Of a stretch of 64,000 bases of DNA, positions 11,881 to 23,034 are shown piece by piece. Source of the DNA: Ligula intestinalis (taxonomy: Eukaryota > Platyhelminthes > Cestoda > Diphyllobothriidea > Diphyllobothriidae); contig JAYGXS010000007.1 of assembly GCA_036362985.1 (NCBI GenBank), positions 9,779,388 through 9,843,387 on the forward strand. Direction: 5' to 3'. Below the pieces are notes generated by a model. That model saw nothing but the letters and a program-made list of their open reading frames with translations. It was not told the DNA's origin and did not search any database. A program made the translations under genes and the position numbers. Position 1 is the first letter of the stretch. The number at the start of each line of letters is the position of its first letter.

Positions 11881-12257
11881 AAGTATTTCTGGCAGGAGTT
11901 TACTTGGTAGCGCACATATGTTCTTATTTATATTTAAAAACCAACTCTAACGCTTCACGTAAGTCAAAAAATTGGGGCATTTTACATGCGATATCACTTT
12001 CCCAACCTAACCCTAACCCTTACCCTAACCATAACCCTAACCCTTACCCTAACCCCAAACCATAACCTAACCCTAACCCTTACCCTAACACATACCTTAA
12101 CCTTTACACGAACCCTCACCCCAGCCCTTACACTAACCATAAACCTAACCCTAACCCTTACCCTAACCCTAACTCTGACAGAAATTTATTGTCTAGGAAT
12201 TGAAATATAAATAAGAACATGTGTACGTTACCAAGGAAACTCCTGCCGTGTTTCTTA
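11881..12257. mobile_element. Fold-back insertion with a telomeric-repeat core
   Basis: Two ~55-bp inverted arms (11881-11935 and 12203-12257) share blocks such as 'ggcaggagttt' and 'tgttcttatttatattt'. They enclose the telomere-like array. Units 1 and 3 of repeat R3 have no equivalent sequence at this site (near 9850 and 14420), so the whole ~377-bp block behaves as an insertion. No protein is encoded. It could be a MITE-like or fold-back element carrying telomeric repeats, or telomeric DNA captured at a break. The arms favour the first. Confidence 0.6.
12001..12174 (+). repeat. Interstitial telomeric repeat (CCCTAA)n, degenerate
   Basis: About 29 hexamer-like units of CCCTAA with variants such as CCCTTA, CCATAA and CCTCAC over ~174 bp. 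The matching strand is TTAGGG, the common metazoan telomere repeat. Flanking single-copy-like DNA on both sides shows it is internal, not a chromosome end. Confidence 0.85.
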
Positions 12258-12835
12258 ACACACTAAAAGGAAGTTTTATATTTTCTTTAACTCTCAAGTT
12301 TGTTTACGTTGGCACATTATTATTTAACATTGAGGGTACAGACGGTTTTGCCAGTTTGCGAGTGCTGATCAGTCTTGCTTAACGTCCGCTGTTTTGCATG
12401 TATTGGTCATTTGCTGCATAAGCTTGCACTATGAATCGACATGCGACTGTCTGCGAGGTCTCTGATGTGAGGTACAGGACTCAACGAAAAAATATGTCCG
12501 CCGTTACCAGATGGGTTAACGCCAAACCATTATAATGCATACATATGCTTTCTTTTATCGCAAAGTAACAAAAGACGGATCGAATGCACTTTGTACTGAG
12601 GTTTTTGAAGCCTACTAGGCTCCCCACACACCTATAATCTCAATAGAAGGATGGTTGTAGGAATTTACTGCGTGACCACTCGGCAGCACAAGTGAAGAGA
12701 AATATCCTGTAATACAGGTGACTCTACGCAAAATTCCATAGAGATTATGCTTACGTGCTTTTCTTCATCGTTCTTTGCTGATTAGTGCTGAAAGGCAACC
12801 CCTTTTGTTTAAGTGCATAGCGCTATTTAAAGAAA

Positions 12836-14869
12836 ATTAATATAAACAGGAAGTTTATTTTTAAAACAGCTGTCGCATTCGGGGCATCTGATTCGAAGTC
12901 ATGGCAAATCAGGGGTAATAAAGCCAAAATGATCAGTTTTTTTCCGAAATAACCAAACTAACTAAGCCCTGGAAAACCCTTCCCATTTCTGAATGTCATT
13001 TTTTTATCATAAAAAAACTGATTTTTGTTTTAGCACATTAAGATTCGGTACCGTAAGCATACTACACATGTGTTACCGTGGAGTTGGACAATGGAAACAA
13101 TCGATACTAAATTTTGAATATTTAGCAGGCTAAGTTTTTGCATTTTATTGTTTCCGCCAATGTATAACTTAAAAAGTCTCCATTCAATATGACGTAAGTA
13201 AAACATATATTTTAGGATTTTGTTATAAGTAAACGCACATTCTTGAACAAACCTCTTCTTGGACCGGAAAGTCTACTCTTAAGGTACTGAAAGTCCCACG
13301 GAAGCAAATCTAAGGAAAGGCACCTTTTTTGTAAAAAGTAGGAATGAGTTCAGGAAGAAAAATTGTGTTTTGCACTTTTGGAATTGTTATGTCAGAACGC
13401 ACAGTAAGGAACCATGACTGATCGAATATTCCTATACCGCACCGACGTTTTCAGACCGTAAACAAAAAAACGTATATTTTCCCGTGGAGGTGGGCCCCGA
13501 AAGCAACCTTGTTACATTTAATGCATGTGACAGGAGACGTTTTTGTCCAATTTACGGGCCACTATTACATCAATTGGAAACGGAACAGGCTGAATATTAT
13601 GCGTTTTAGCAAAAAAATAAAAAAATGCTTTCTTCCAGTTGCACTGTTAGAATACGGCGTACATTTAGTCAAAATACTCCCTAATATAAGGAGAATATTG
13701 TTGTTTTTCAGTTTTTGCCGCTATCTCCCGGAAGGCGAGAAAGCCAGTTAAAGTTTCACTTACCCTGGTGATACCTGAAAAATATAAAGTATGCAGATCT
13801 AAGTCAGTAGAATGTATAATTGATTTTCTTTTTAAAGGGGCAACTTATTAGAGGGAGCTTTAAATGGATCTTATGCCTAGTATATGTTTAATTTTGTTGT
13901 GGGCGTTCATTTGTTCACTGAAATGAGCTTTCCTGTTTGGCTGGAAATGCAACCGACCAGCTTCACCAGAAGGAATTTCTCAAAAGGCACTACGTTGATA
14001 AATAAATTTTAGAAATATTTTATTCTAAAATTTATTTATCAACGTAGTGCCTTTTGAGAAATTCCTTCTGGTGAAGCTGGTTGGTTTCATTTCCAGCCAA
14101 ATGGGATAGCTCATTTCAGTGAACAAATGAACGCCCACAACAAAAGTAAACATATGATAGGCATTCGATCCATTTAAAGCTCTCTCACAATATAGACTTG
14201 TGGTCCGGCGCTTCGGCGCACTTAAAGTCTTGAAAAAATCGCCGGTATTCCAAAGATAAGTTGAAGTTCATTGAAATCCTATACCAAAAATACTTATAAG
14301 TACATTTGAAAAGGGAACCTTCTCTTGCAATAGACCGAAAGAGTTTGTTCACTTGATAATTCTATTTACATTAATTGGGACAAATATGGCGCTTTTTCAC
14401 GTTTTCTGAATTAGAAACCTTTCTTAAAAACCTAAGTCCTTAAAATAACCGATAGTACTTTTTTATATTTCCTCTTATTTTTTAATTTGCTCAAAGTTAT
14501 TCATGATTGTTCCAAATTGTTGGTGCAGGCATTAATGTCAATTTGCTATTGATGATAACTCCTTCGTAAAGTCCGCTGTTTTGCGTGAGTTAGCTCATTT
14601 ACTGTGTAACATGTACCACAAGTCACTACTCGACAGCTAGCAAAGTCTCTTATGTGAGCTTCAAGATACAACAGAAGCCATATATGTGCTGTAACCATAT
14701 CGGTTAATGCCACAGTATTATAATGCATTTACACGCTTATTTTATCACAAAAGATAACAATAAGAATCAAATGAACTTTATACGGAGGATTAAGAAGTCT
14801 TCTCGTAATAAATTGAAGAAAATTGGTAAGGTTTTGTGCGTGACTACCAGACAGGACAAGTGAAGAGGA
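12836..14869 (+). repeat. Repeat R3 tandem unit 3
   Basis: Third head-to-tail unit. It carries an inverted duplication (palindrome 13851-14186) that replaces part of the sequence found in units 1 and 2. Its end passes into repeat R4. A further diverged partial copy of the middle of this repeat lies at 44695-45360. Confidence 0.6.
13851..14186. repeat. Near-perfect palindrome, 164-bp arms, 8-base spacer
   Basis: The left arm 13851-14014 is ordinary R3 sequence. The right arm 14023-14186 is its inverted copy, differing at only a few positions. The centre is 'agaa-atatttta-ttct'. Arms this similar, against a background where R3 units differ strongly, indicate a recent inverted duplication such as a template-switch or fold-back repair event. 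Confidence 0.85.
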
Positions 14870-16250
14870 ATTTCATGTAATGCATAAGGCTTTGCGCTTA
14901 ATTCCAGAGCAATTATGCTTATTTGTTCAAGGTTACGTTGAATTCCGGGTTAAGGGGAAAATTACCATGACGGTTATTGCTTTGGCTATGATTAGAATTA
15001 GGTTTAGGTCGTGGGAAAATTTATCCCGCTCGAACTTCAGAGCAATGCCGCCCGTGCTGAAGAGGGCGCTCCATTACACTAGGGAGGTGGCATCTTGTCG
15101 ATACTAATATGCTTATTGCGAACGACTTTTTGCATCACTCTGAGAAAGAACCATCGGGAATTAAGGAGATCTTCTTAAGCTCTTTTTCTCTGCCTCGTGT
15201 TCCTCAAGAACCCCGATGTCTCCTTATACCACCAGTCATTCTCACGATGGAAGTTATATGGATGTACCCAGTCTAACCGCTTTCGTCTCGTTGGCTACTA
15301 ACTATAATCAGAATTCCAGACTGGTTCTTTAGCGGACTTTAGGTTCTTTAGTGGACTGACGCCTTTTCGTGAGATTAAATTTCATGCACAGTAGCGATCA
15401 TGAACGAAATATATAGACATTTCACTATCTCATTGTGAGCTGTTATCGTAGTGTTAGCTTACTTTACGTTTCCATCTTATTATCCTAAGCAGTTTTCTCC
15501 TACACTATTTTTAAAATGAACGTCCGTGGACAATGCCTCCATCTTTCGGCGTAGGAGTTTTTTTCACTGCCTATTTTGTAGTTCACAATTAATTTCAATA
15601 CATTGTCAACTACTGCCCTAAAAGGACAAATTATGCTCATATTACTACGAATTTGAACGTTTTGTACGTGCACTTTTTCCTGTGATAGCACTTTTGTTTA
15701 CACAGTGTATTCCTGGCACTAACAAATATAAATTCCAAATTGCTCATCCCAGCGTCTGGGCTTCCCCGCGATGAACTTCTGAGCAATGCCTCCTGCATCA
15801 AAGCGGACGCTCCTATGTCCTTTACATTGCAGATGTCACAGATTTTCGATGCTTATATACTTATTCTCATTTCATTATTATTATTATGACAACGAGTAAG
15901 TTGCATACACTCTCTTCTTTGCAGCTAGCCCTGACACGTAGTGCCGAGAATATCTGGATCGTTAAACACCCCAACGCATTATTTACTTATTAAATTTCTC
16001 TGAGGAGTATGACGCTCACTACGCCCACCTTGAGACGCGACCACACATTTATGTGAAAATGAGCGAAAATGGGGCAAGGCTTGGTGCGGTATTCACACCT
16101 TTTAAGGTCACTTCCCTGAAGGCCAGCACCACGTGATGAATGTTTATCTGCCTCACTTTGCTGAGGGATTGGTCACGTGAGCGAAGGTGTGCGTGTGTGT
16201 GTGCGTTTGCACTGCAAAAGCACTTTTGCTCGGACTCCGTGACCTCCCGA
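14870..16250 (+). repeat. Repeat R4, copy 1
   Basis: Two blocks of this stretch recur in order in copy 2: 14870-15090 matches 16258-16480 ('agagcaattatgcttattt', 'cgaacttc.gagcaatg'), and 15900-16235 matches 16695-17050 ('gcatacactctctt', 'ccttgagacgcgac', 'tcacgtgagc'). The intervening 15090-15890 is largely unmatched. No coding signal. Confidence 0.55.
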
Positions 16251-16254
16251 CAGA

Positions 16255-17060
16255 ATAATGGAAGAGGAATGTTCTGTAGTACACGTGACTCCAGGCCAAA
16301 TTCCAGAGAAATTATGCTTATTTGTTTAAGGTACCGTTAAGGTCGGAGTAACGGTTAAGAGGGAGGTTGCGGTTATTGCGTGGGCTACGGTCAGTGTTGG
16401 GTTTAGGACTTCGGGGGGAGGTAGCCTTCCCGAACTTCGGAGCAATGTTGCGGCCACCTAGGACGTACACGTGTCGCCGAGTGGAAGTCGGTAAATTGTC
16501 TGCAGGCCAGCGCGTCTGAAATCGCTCACTGCCATATTGGATGACCTTGAGGCAGCTGACCTTGAACAAGGACGCCGGACAAAGCAACCTTGGGTTTCGG
16601 TTACAATTCCTATGCCCTTGGCACTGGGAAGGTGGCGGATTTGCGATGCTAGGATAATTTTTTTCTCGTATCGACATTATTTTGAAAGCCAGCCCAATGC
16701 ATACACTCTCTTCCTCGCCCCTACTGCAGAGAATATCCGGACCCCTAACTACCTCAGCACATTAATTTACTCTGGGAACTTTACAGCCTAGTAGGCCTAC
16801 CTTGAGACGCGACTGCAGAATTATGTGAAAATGAGCGGAAGTAGGGCAGAGCAGGGCAGAGCAGGGCAGGGCAGGGCAGGGCAGGAGAGCTGGCGCAGAA
16901 TTCTCACGTTTCAAGGTCAGTTTCTTGAGGGCTCGCGTCACGTGATCGGCTCGCTGTGAATGCTGTTTGTGTGCATCACCTTGCTGAGTGGTTAATCACG
17001 TGAGCAAAGGTGCGTGCGAGTACATCTGCAGTGCAAAAGCACGTTTGTTTACGTTATTCT
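16255..17060 (+). repeat. Repeat R4, copy 2
   Basis: Second copy of R4 directly downstream of the first. It contains a short GCAGG minisatellite at 16843-16885. Open frames on both strands (16318-16677 and 16537-16791) are not conserved with copy 1. Confidence 0.55.
16843..16885 (+). repeat. (GCAGG)n minisatellite
   Basis: About eight pentamer units with GCAGA variants, present in R4 copy 2 but not copy 1. Confidence 0.85.
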
Positions 17061-17900
17061 CAACACTCGAGTAATTTGCTCGGGGCTAGCAGTGAAAAAA
17101 CCACTTTCCCCTCCAAGACATATTGCCTCAAGAGCCTCTGAGAAAGCCAAGCCGTTGACTTAGAGGCTAAAGCTGTTGAACGCAACCAGCGCAATTCTGC
17201 AGTATCAGACGAGAAGTTTCCAATTTCTTCTTGAAGGTGTGTATTTCACAGAAGACCGTGCCTGGTTTGTCCTATCCAGACAAGTGTTCCTCTATGCAGG
17301 ACGATATGCAGCTGCCATTCTTATCATTAAAATCAACACCGCAGGAGAAAGTCTCTGGGTTTTTCAAAAATTTGTAATAATAAATGAACCATAAGAAGGA
17401 TCCCATTTCCTTATTTGAAGTTTTGGAGGCTATCAGGTATCAGAAAACTCGTTTTTGCGTGTTTTTGGGAAGGTTGCCGGTGAAGTAGTTAGGCCTACAT
17501 TGGATGACTGTCGATTTAATTCGCTTACTTGAAAATCCTTGATTTCTATACTCATAGCTGTTATTCATGTATTAGAACGGCGTTTAAGGCAGTTTGAGCA
17601 GCCACCTAAAGTCTGGTGGAGATATGGAGAAATATTTATTTTAGGATTTTGTACTTATAAAATTTCAGTTGACCCAATTGCGAAGGCTTTTGCGTAGTCA
17701 CCGAGGCCGCGAACCTTTGAAAATTGAATCGATTAAAATTAAACAAATCTACCAAACCCCCTTAACATTTACCTGAGCCTAGTAGCAATTCTGCTGCATT
17801 CTAGATTATTTTATAGGAAATTCTGTCTGGGCAGTCAGCTTGCTTTTCCTTACTAGTGGATTTCATGCGATAAAATCGATCTACGTATAATTAAATTCAC
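17061..17900. other. Intergenic DNA, nothing firm
   Basis: No gene recognised. A short piece near 17737-17765 resembles the 3' tail of the SINE2 family ('aaacaaatctaccaa'). Confidence 0.4.
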
Positions 17901-17906
17901 GGCTCA

Positions 17907-18050
17907 TGGTGGGCGTCATAGCTCACTGGTAGAGCGTTGGCTGCGTAAAAGCCCTCCCTGCTGTGAGGTTTCCACTTCGAACAAGGCCGCAAATTTTTTC
18001 CAGTTGGGTCAACTAAATAAAGCAAATCTGCCAACCCCCCTAAGTTATAA
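17907..18050 (+). mobile_element. SINE2-family copy, tRNA-derived
   Basis: A tRNA-like head with box A (TAGCTCACTGGTAGAGC) and a weak box B (ACTTCGAACAAG) is followed by the family tail 'gggtcaact...aaagcaaatctgccaa'. The same arrangement is seen at 62560-62705 and, inverted, at 62305-62440. Head mutations and box spacing argue against a functional tRNA gene. Confidence 0.6.
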
Positions 18051-19189
18051 ATTTTTCCCAAATCACAAATGATCACCAAACTGTAATCGTTACAATTCAA
18101 AAAAGTAAGCTTCGCAGTCTCCTGTGTGTACGTATTTCTCAACACAGGCTGCAGACGAAAGTATTTTAATCATGCCTAAAAACTAATAAAAACAGCTCCT
18201 CATCGACCAGTATTAGACCTGTGGCAGCTGTCTCAATGTCCTCAGGAAGCCCGCCAGGTTTGACCTAGTGGCTGCTCTCGTGTCTCATTTTTCCCCTTCC
18301 GTCCAACCGGCCCCCAAAAGCTCGCTTACTAACAGAAGCTCCACCAAAGCACGGCCGCCCCAGACTTGACCTCAGCATAGTCAGGGTCACAGATGCAGGC
18401 AACGCGCGTCTAGTGTGCATCGGCCAGCCTGCCTTTTCACGCATAGTTCCTCGTGTTAACGTTCCCCCGTCTGGCCAAACATCCCACACGCACTCCCGCA
18501 TCCTGACACGAACAATGGCAAACGCATTCAAAACACACTACTGCTACTTTGTTCACAGAACGGTTGTATTACAACACACCGCTTCGGACAAGCTCCCAGA
18601 CGGACCCTTTTATCTCTTGCAAGCAAACAGTCTCCCCACGGCAACTTGCCTTGTGTACGAATAAATTAGTACTAACATTTGCCTGCCTTCTCCTATCAGA
18701 CGGCATACTCGTAAAGTAGTGCTTATGTCTTTCCAAGTAGCCAGCCTGAGGACGCGGAAATACTGTTGATGCGTGTCTATGCTTACATATTTGCTACGAG
18801 GAATTACTTGAATAAGTTGCCTTTACAAGGAAATTCCTACTTCTCTGTCACTGTTCTTTTGATTTCACAGTCTCAATTAATTGTTTTTATTAAGCCTGGA
18901 CGCATTGTTAAAGCGTTTCTAGCATTCGGGAACCTACTGAATGACAGTTCTTACTAACATTTAGCAGTTTCTTTCCTTCCGCCCAGCAATTGCCACTGTG
19001 TGTTTGCTTTCCTTCTAGGCTGCTTTTTCTGTTTTTACCCATTTACAACTTTTCCGGGGGTTATTAATCAACAAACAAAAGACCCCGTTTCGTGCCTACA
19101 CGTAAACAACTGCATTTCTGGGGTTGGTTTCTCGGCTTTTGTTTTCCTCGTCAAGAAAAGTGCAAGTACAATGCAAAAGCACTCTGAAA
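18051..19189. other. Upstream flank of the phosphatase gene
   Basis: No repeat family recognised. Composition becomes more GC-rich around 18250-18650 than in the surrounding repeat-rich DNA, in keeping with unique gene-proximal sequence. Small open frames on both strands lack recognisable domains. Confidence 0.4.
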
Positions 19190-19500
19190 AAGGCCTGCCT
19201 GCTGATTGGCTGGACTGCATCAACATCCTTCGATAGGCCAGCCAATGGGCGTGCAGCCAGTACAATCGAACGAATGCGCGTCGAGGTAGGGATGGGCACG
19301 TACGCACGCACGCGCGGCAGGCGTGTGCATCGGAAAGCACTACTGACCGATTAGGACAGCCACACTACGACGGCGGCGGCAACAGCGAGGGGGGCAGCAA
19401 CGCACACGCGCGCGCTGCAGTTGTTTTTGCCACACGCACATATCATACCATCTTCATACCTTGCTGATTCGAGTCAAGGCACGAACCGCCCAAAAGTTGA
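19190..19500 (+). promoter_or_regulatory. Probable promoter/5' UTR region of the phosphatase gene
   Basis: This GC- and CpG-rich stretch lies directly upstream of the start codon, with runs such as 'acgcacgcacgcgcgg' and 'gacggcggcggc' and a CCAAT-like 'gccaatggg' near 19242. No clear TATA box was seen. The transcription start is unknown; the promoter call rests on position and composition only. Confidence 0.35.
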
Positions 19501-20430
19501 ATGACTGGTCCAACCTACTACACAACCTGCCTGCACGATCGCAATTGGGTGCCGGGTGGGACTTTTGCCGCTGCTGCTGCCTACATACCGCGATCTCCCT
19601 TTAATGCCCTCACCTGCAATCGCCAGTTGAACAGTAGCGTGAACCGTGCTCCCTCTTCTTCTCCCTACGGTCTCACGCTAAGACCACTGCCTGCGCTGAC
19701 AGCCAGTAGCTCCTACAGTTCAGAGCTACGACAGAGACGTGGCCGTCCACCCACGAGAACCACCTCCTGGTCAGATATGTTTAATCAAATAGCTCGTATC
19801 ACTGATCACCTCTACCTCAGTGGACTGCAGGCCCTGAGCCCTGAGCGGCTCCGGCAGTATGGGATAACGCAGGTCATCACTGCGATGATAGATCCGCCGC
19901 CCAGCAGTCTGCTTTCCAGCGTCAATTCACACATCCAGATCAGTGTGGAGGATGCGGAAACCTCAAATCTGAGGATTTATTTTGATTCGGTGGGGGAGAG
20001 GATAGCTGCGGAGAAGAAGCGGGGTGGGAAAACTCTGGTCCACTGCATGGCTGGTATCTCACGCTCAGCCTCTCTGGTCCTGGCCTATCTGATACGTCAC
20101 CAGAATATGAGCCTGGCGGATGCCTACGATCTTGTGAGGGGAGTTCGACCCTTCATTCAACCGAATGCCGGCTTCTGGCGTCAACTCATTTCGTACGAGG
20201 AGATGGTGAGGGGCACACGGTCCATGCGGATCCTCTCGGATGCTACCAGCCAGCTGACTGTACCGGCAGTGGGCCTGCGGAATGGATACTCCTCACGCTA
20301 CGGCCGATCGCCGTCAACCTCGACGCATGCGCACGAGAAACCGCGGGCCTCCTCACGCTATACGGCCGGTGCCTATAGCGGCATCTACGAGGAAAACCGG
20401 CGACTTGCCGGTCTCTACGGACGCTACTAG
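19501..20430 (+). CDS. Atypical dual-specificity protein phosphatase, single exon
   Basis: A 309-residue open frame. An in-frame TGA at 19498-19500 lies immediately before the ATG, so this is the first possible start in the exon. The catalytic domain spans about residues 93-215: QIARITDHLYLSGL opens the fold, Asp151 is the likely general acid, and HCMAGISRSASLVLAYL carries the C(X)5R loop with Cys182 and Arg188. Enzymes of this class remove phosphate from Tyr and Ser/Thr through a phosphocysteine intermediate. With no rhodanese/MAPK-docking domain it resembles the small atypical DUSPs (DUSP14/18/21/28-like); the substrate cannot be read from sequence. Residues 1-90 are Ser/Pro/Arg-rich and probably disordered, and the tail after 230 is Ser/Arg/Tyr-rich, ending RRLAGLYGRY. 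There are no frameshifts and all key residues are present. It is the only convincing host gene in the window. Confidence 0.93.
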   Translation: MTGPTYYTTCLHDRNWVPGGTFAAAAAYIPRSPFNALTCNRQLNSSVNRAPSSSPYGLTLRPLPALTASSSYSSELRQRRGRPPTRTTSWSDMFNQIARITDHLYLSGLQALSPERLRQYGITQVITAMIDPPPSSLLSSVNSHIQISVEDAETSNLRIYFDSVGERIAAEKKRGGKTLVHCMAGISRSASLVLAYLIRHQNMSLADAYDLVRGVRPFIQPNAGFWRQLISYEEMVRGTRSMRILSDATSQLTVPAVGLRNGYSSRYGRSPSTSTHAHEKPRASSRYTAGAYSGIYEENRRLAGLYGRY

Positions 20431-21239
20431 TTGGCTGCGGCCTCAAGGATACTAGTCTGGCCATTCTCTCGGGGAGCAAAACAATCCTCTCTAAGGGTGC
20501 GGTTTTTGCGTTTTCACTCCGACATGCGCTTGTTCAGTTCATGCCTGGCAGCACTCACCCCCCCCCCCCCCCAGCTGTGTGTATTCTTGTGTGTGTGTGT
20601 ACGTCATTTACTAAATCCCGTCTCTCCCTTCGTCGGCACAAGCTGGTCCACATACTGTGGTTTCAATCTGGCGTCCAAGCTGCCCCGTCCGCTACTTTAA
20701 GCGCTTCGTCAAACTTTATTTTTGTAGCCAGGACCCCCACTCGCCCCTCTACCTTTCACTTTCTTGTTATCCTCATCCTCCTCCTACAAGGCTATAGCTA
20801 TTTGATACTCAAATGTGCGTAAGCTACGGATGTGGAAGAGTATTTTCGCATATGCGTGTGTTTCAACTTATTTCTCTATTTTTGTTTCGTTTTTATGTTC
20901 ACTATTTTTGCATAACAACAACCACCCTCTATCTCTCCCTCACTCTCAGCCAAGCCTTTATGTCATCCGCCTTCTGGCACCGAAGGGGTTCGGCCTTGTC
21001 CCCAGGCTAGTGCTTTATCAAACTCTAGCAGAAGGTAAATTACTAGTTTAAACATCGTTCAGATAAAAACAACATAGAGGTGCAGAATAAGCGCACATAT
21101 CTATACTAGTTCAGCAGATAAATATGTATGCTATTTTCTTATTGTAGACTTTATGCTTTCTCAGAATGATAATAATCTTAGTCTTGAACAATATATATTG
21201 ATATGCATATGCGTGCAGAGAGTTTACGAAACGGCTTTT
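20431..21239 (+). other. 3' flank/UTR of the phosphatase gene
   Basis: Pyrimidine-rich DNA with a run of about 16 C near 20558-20573 followed by CAG and then a GT-rich run. No canonical AATAAA was seen close to the stop codon. The polyC-CAG could mimic a splice acceptor, but no downstream exon was recognised. Confidence 0.4.
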
Positions 21240-21425
21240 CTCTACTGTGGCTCGTCGGTTAGAGTTTTAGACTTGTGATCAAAAAGTCGCGGGTACAAGC
21301 CCGGGGTGATGTACCACTTGCTGAGGACGGATAATGAGTCAGAAATAGCCACTCCAGTCTCCTGCTTGTCTTTGGCGGCAATACCATGTCTCTATACGGT
21401 CGCTTGATAACGACACTGAAAGGGT
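21240..21425 (+). mobile_element. SINE1-family copy (tRNA head plus hammerhead-like body)
   Basis: A tRNA-like head (GGCTCGTCGGTTAGAG, then GGGTACAAGCCC as box B) leads into a body with a hammerhead-like block: CTGAGGA at 21321-21327, GAAA at 21342-21345 and CCAGTC at 21354-21359. Here U7 is G and the U before the cleavage base is C, so this copy's ribozyme is probably dead. Related copies: 25235, 39340, 39455, 50512 and 50725. Confidence 0.65.
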
Positions 21426-22863
21426 TATCTCGTGATCGCGGTGTACGTCTCCCTCTCAGTAAAACTTGATTGCTCGCGTGATTAACTGTGAAAATAGGAG
21501 GTGATTTTCAATATAAGTATATGCGCAGGGTAGTGAAAGGAAGGTCATTTCATCCCTGGACTAGCAAGATCCAGAGCTCACGCAAGCTAAATCTGCGTTG
21601 CGTTTATGGTATCAGTCCCACACCAGGGCTTAATAAAAGGCCGCAGTCGGCTGGACGAAAAAGTGGAGCAAAATTGGTCAGATAACTGGATAAAAAATTC
21701 CAACTGCAGAATTATTCACACCGCTAGGCAGCGCGGCTACTGCGAGATTCACTCGTGGCCAAAAATTTACATTGCAGCCGCTAGAAAATTAAACTAACGG
21801 TTCTCAGGCTATAAAAGAGGTTTTTATAGCTCATAAGAAGCACTAAAACCCCAGCAAGAATACTGTGTTGAAATAAACACAAAATGCAGGAGGAGTACCT
21901 GTTACTCAACGTGTTGCGTTCTAGGCACAGGTAATCACTACAAAACGGCACCTTACTTACCCTTGCAGAAAACGCGTATTTCTAGCTTATTGGCCGTCGC
22001 CGGCTGCACATACCCAACTCCAGTATAGCCACAGAAACTGCCGCTACACTCGAGTTTCGAACCCGCCTAATTACTCAGCAGCAGGACGCATACCATAGTA
22101 AACTCTGCAACTCGGTTTTTGTGCGGAATGGATGAAACTCAAAGCATTCCTTCCCCCTCCCCCCCGTCTGATCAAAAGGCAATGATTGAGCGCACATACC
22201 TGTTGTCGCTAGATAACCGCACGCTGAAATAAAACATAAGGTTAAAATAATGCGGAATCGTAAGTTTGGGACGGTGTGGGGGCGCTTGCCAGTTTGTTTG
22301 AATGACATAAACTTCCTAATAAATTAGGAGGCTGTGTGAACAAACAAATATTCCAACGGGTTCCTGCACGTGGCCCACCGATTTCTTCTCTGTCAAACGT
22401 TTGCCAACACTCGTGACTGATATTTCAGTAAGATGTGGAACAATTTAAAGCTCTAATAAGCGCGGAGCGGAAAGCCCGGAAGGACAGTTTTCCTCCTCAT
22501 AAAGGTACGCATAGGTCTTGCACTAAAAAACATTAGGGAAAATACTGCATTGATACGTGTTTCAGTAGATACACATATATGGAAAATCAAAAATGACGGT
22601 TCTCTTAGTCGAAATGCATGGGTTTCTAGCTCACGTGAAGCAGGATTTCCTTGCAGTAACTTCAGGATCTTGTAAAAACGGAATGGTAGTTATGGCGGAG
22701 TTTTAAGGTTGGGGCCTCAACAGAAAAATATATGCAAGAAAACCCTAAAAATGAGCCAATATCCGCTTTATTTGCTTTCCTGGGCCTACATCTAGCAACG
22801 AAAGCGAGTGATTTAAAAAAAACAGATTCTCGCTAGATAAAAGAAATGTGAAGAAGATGAACC
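21426..22863. other. Intergenic DNA, nothing recognised
   Basis: No gene, RNA gene or repeat shared with the rest of the window was recognised in this stretch. Confidence 0.4.
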
Positions 22864-22890
22864 AAAATAAAATAATAAAAAGTCAGTTTA

Positions 22891-22929
22891 TGGCAAACAA
22901 TTGTTTTCAGCAACTCTTCATTAGACAAA
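22891..22929 (-). ncRNA. Degenerate hammerhead motif of PLE A2
   Basis: Same layout as A3 on the minus strand, but the core reads CTAATGA, so the conserved G5 is lost and the motif should be inactive. Confidence 0.65.
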
Positions 22930-23034
22930 GCATTTGCAAGGGAAATTAACGCTGTACATAACAATTAAAGTTTAAACAGGTAGAAAAATCAAAAACTATC
23001 TAACACGGGCGCTAATTGGCCAACGCGGACTATG

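Larger units (their letters stand above)
10462..12835 (+). repeat. Repeat R3 tandem unit 2
   Basis: Aligns with units 1 and 3 over most of its length. It differs by an insertion at about 11881-12257, absent from the other two units, that contains telomere-like repeats. Divergence between units is substantial, so the tandem array is old. Confidence 0.65.

Noticed and set aside
12001..12174. True chromosome end
   Set aside because: The array is short, degenerate and flanked on both sides by collinear repeat R3 sequence, so it is interstitial.
11986..12210. Thr/Leu-repeat open frame
   Set aside because: Translation of the CCCTAA telomeric array, not a protein.
16318..16677. 119-codon minus-strand open frame
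   Set aside because: Lies in repeat R4 and is not kept in the other R4 copy.
17907..17980. Functional tRNA gene
   Set aside because: Box A is good, but box B is poor, stems do not close and a SINE2 tail follows; the same structure recurs elsewhere as a SINE.
20558..20576. Splice acceptor (polypyrimidine run plus CAG) after the phosphatase stop
   Set aside because: It lies beyond the stop codon, and no downstream exon with recognisable coding sequence was found.
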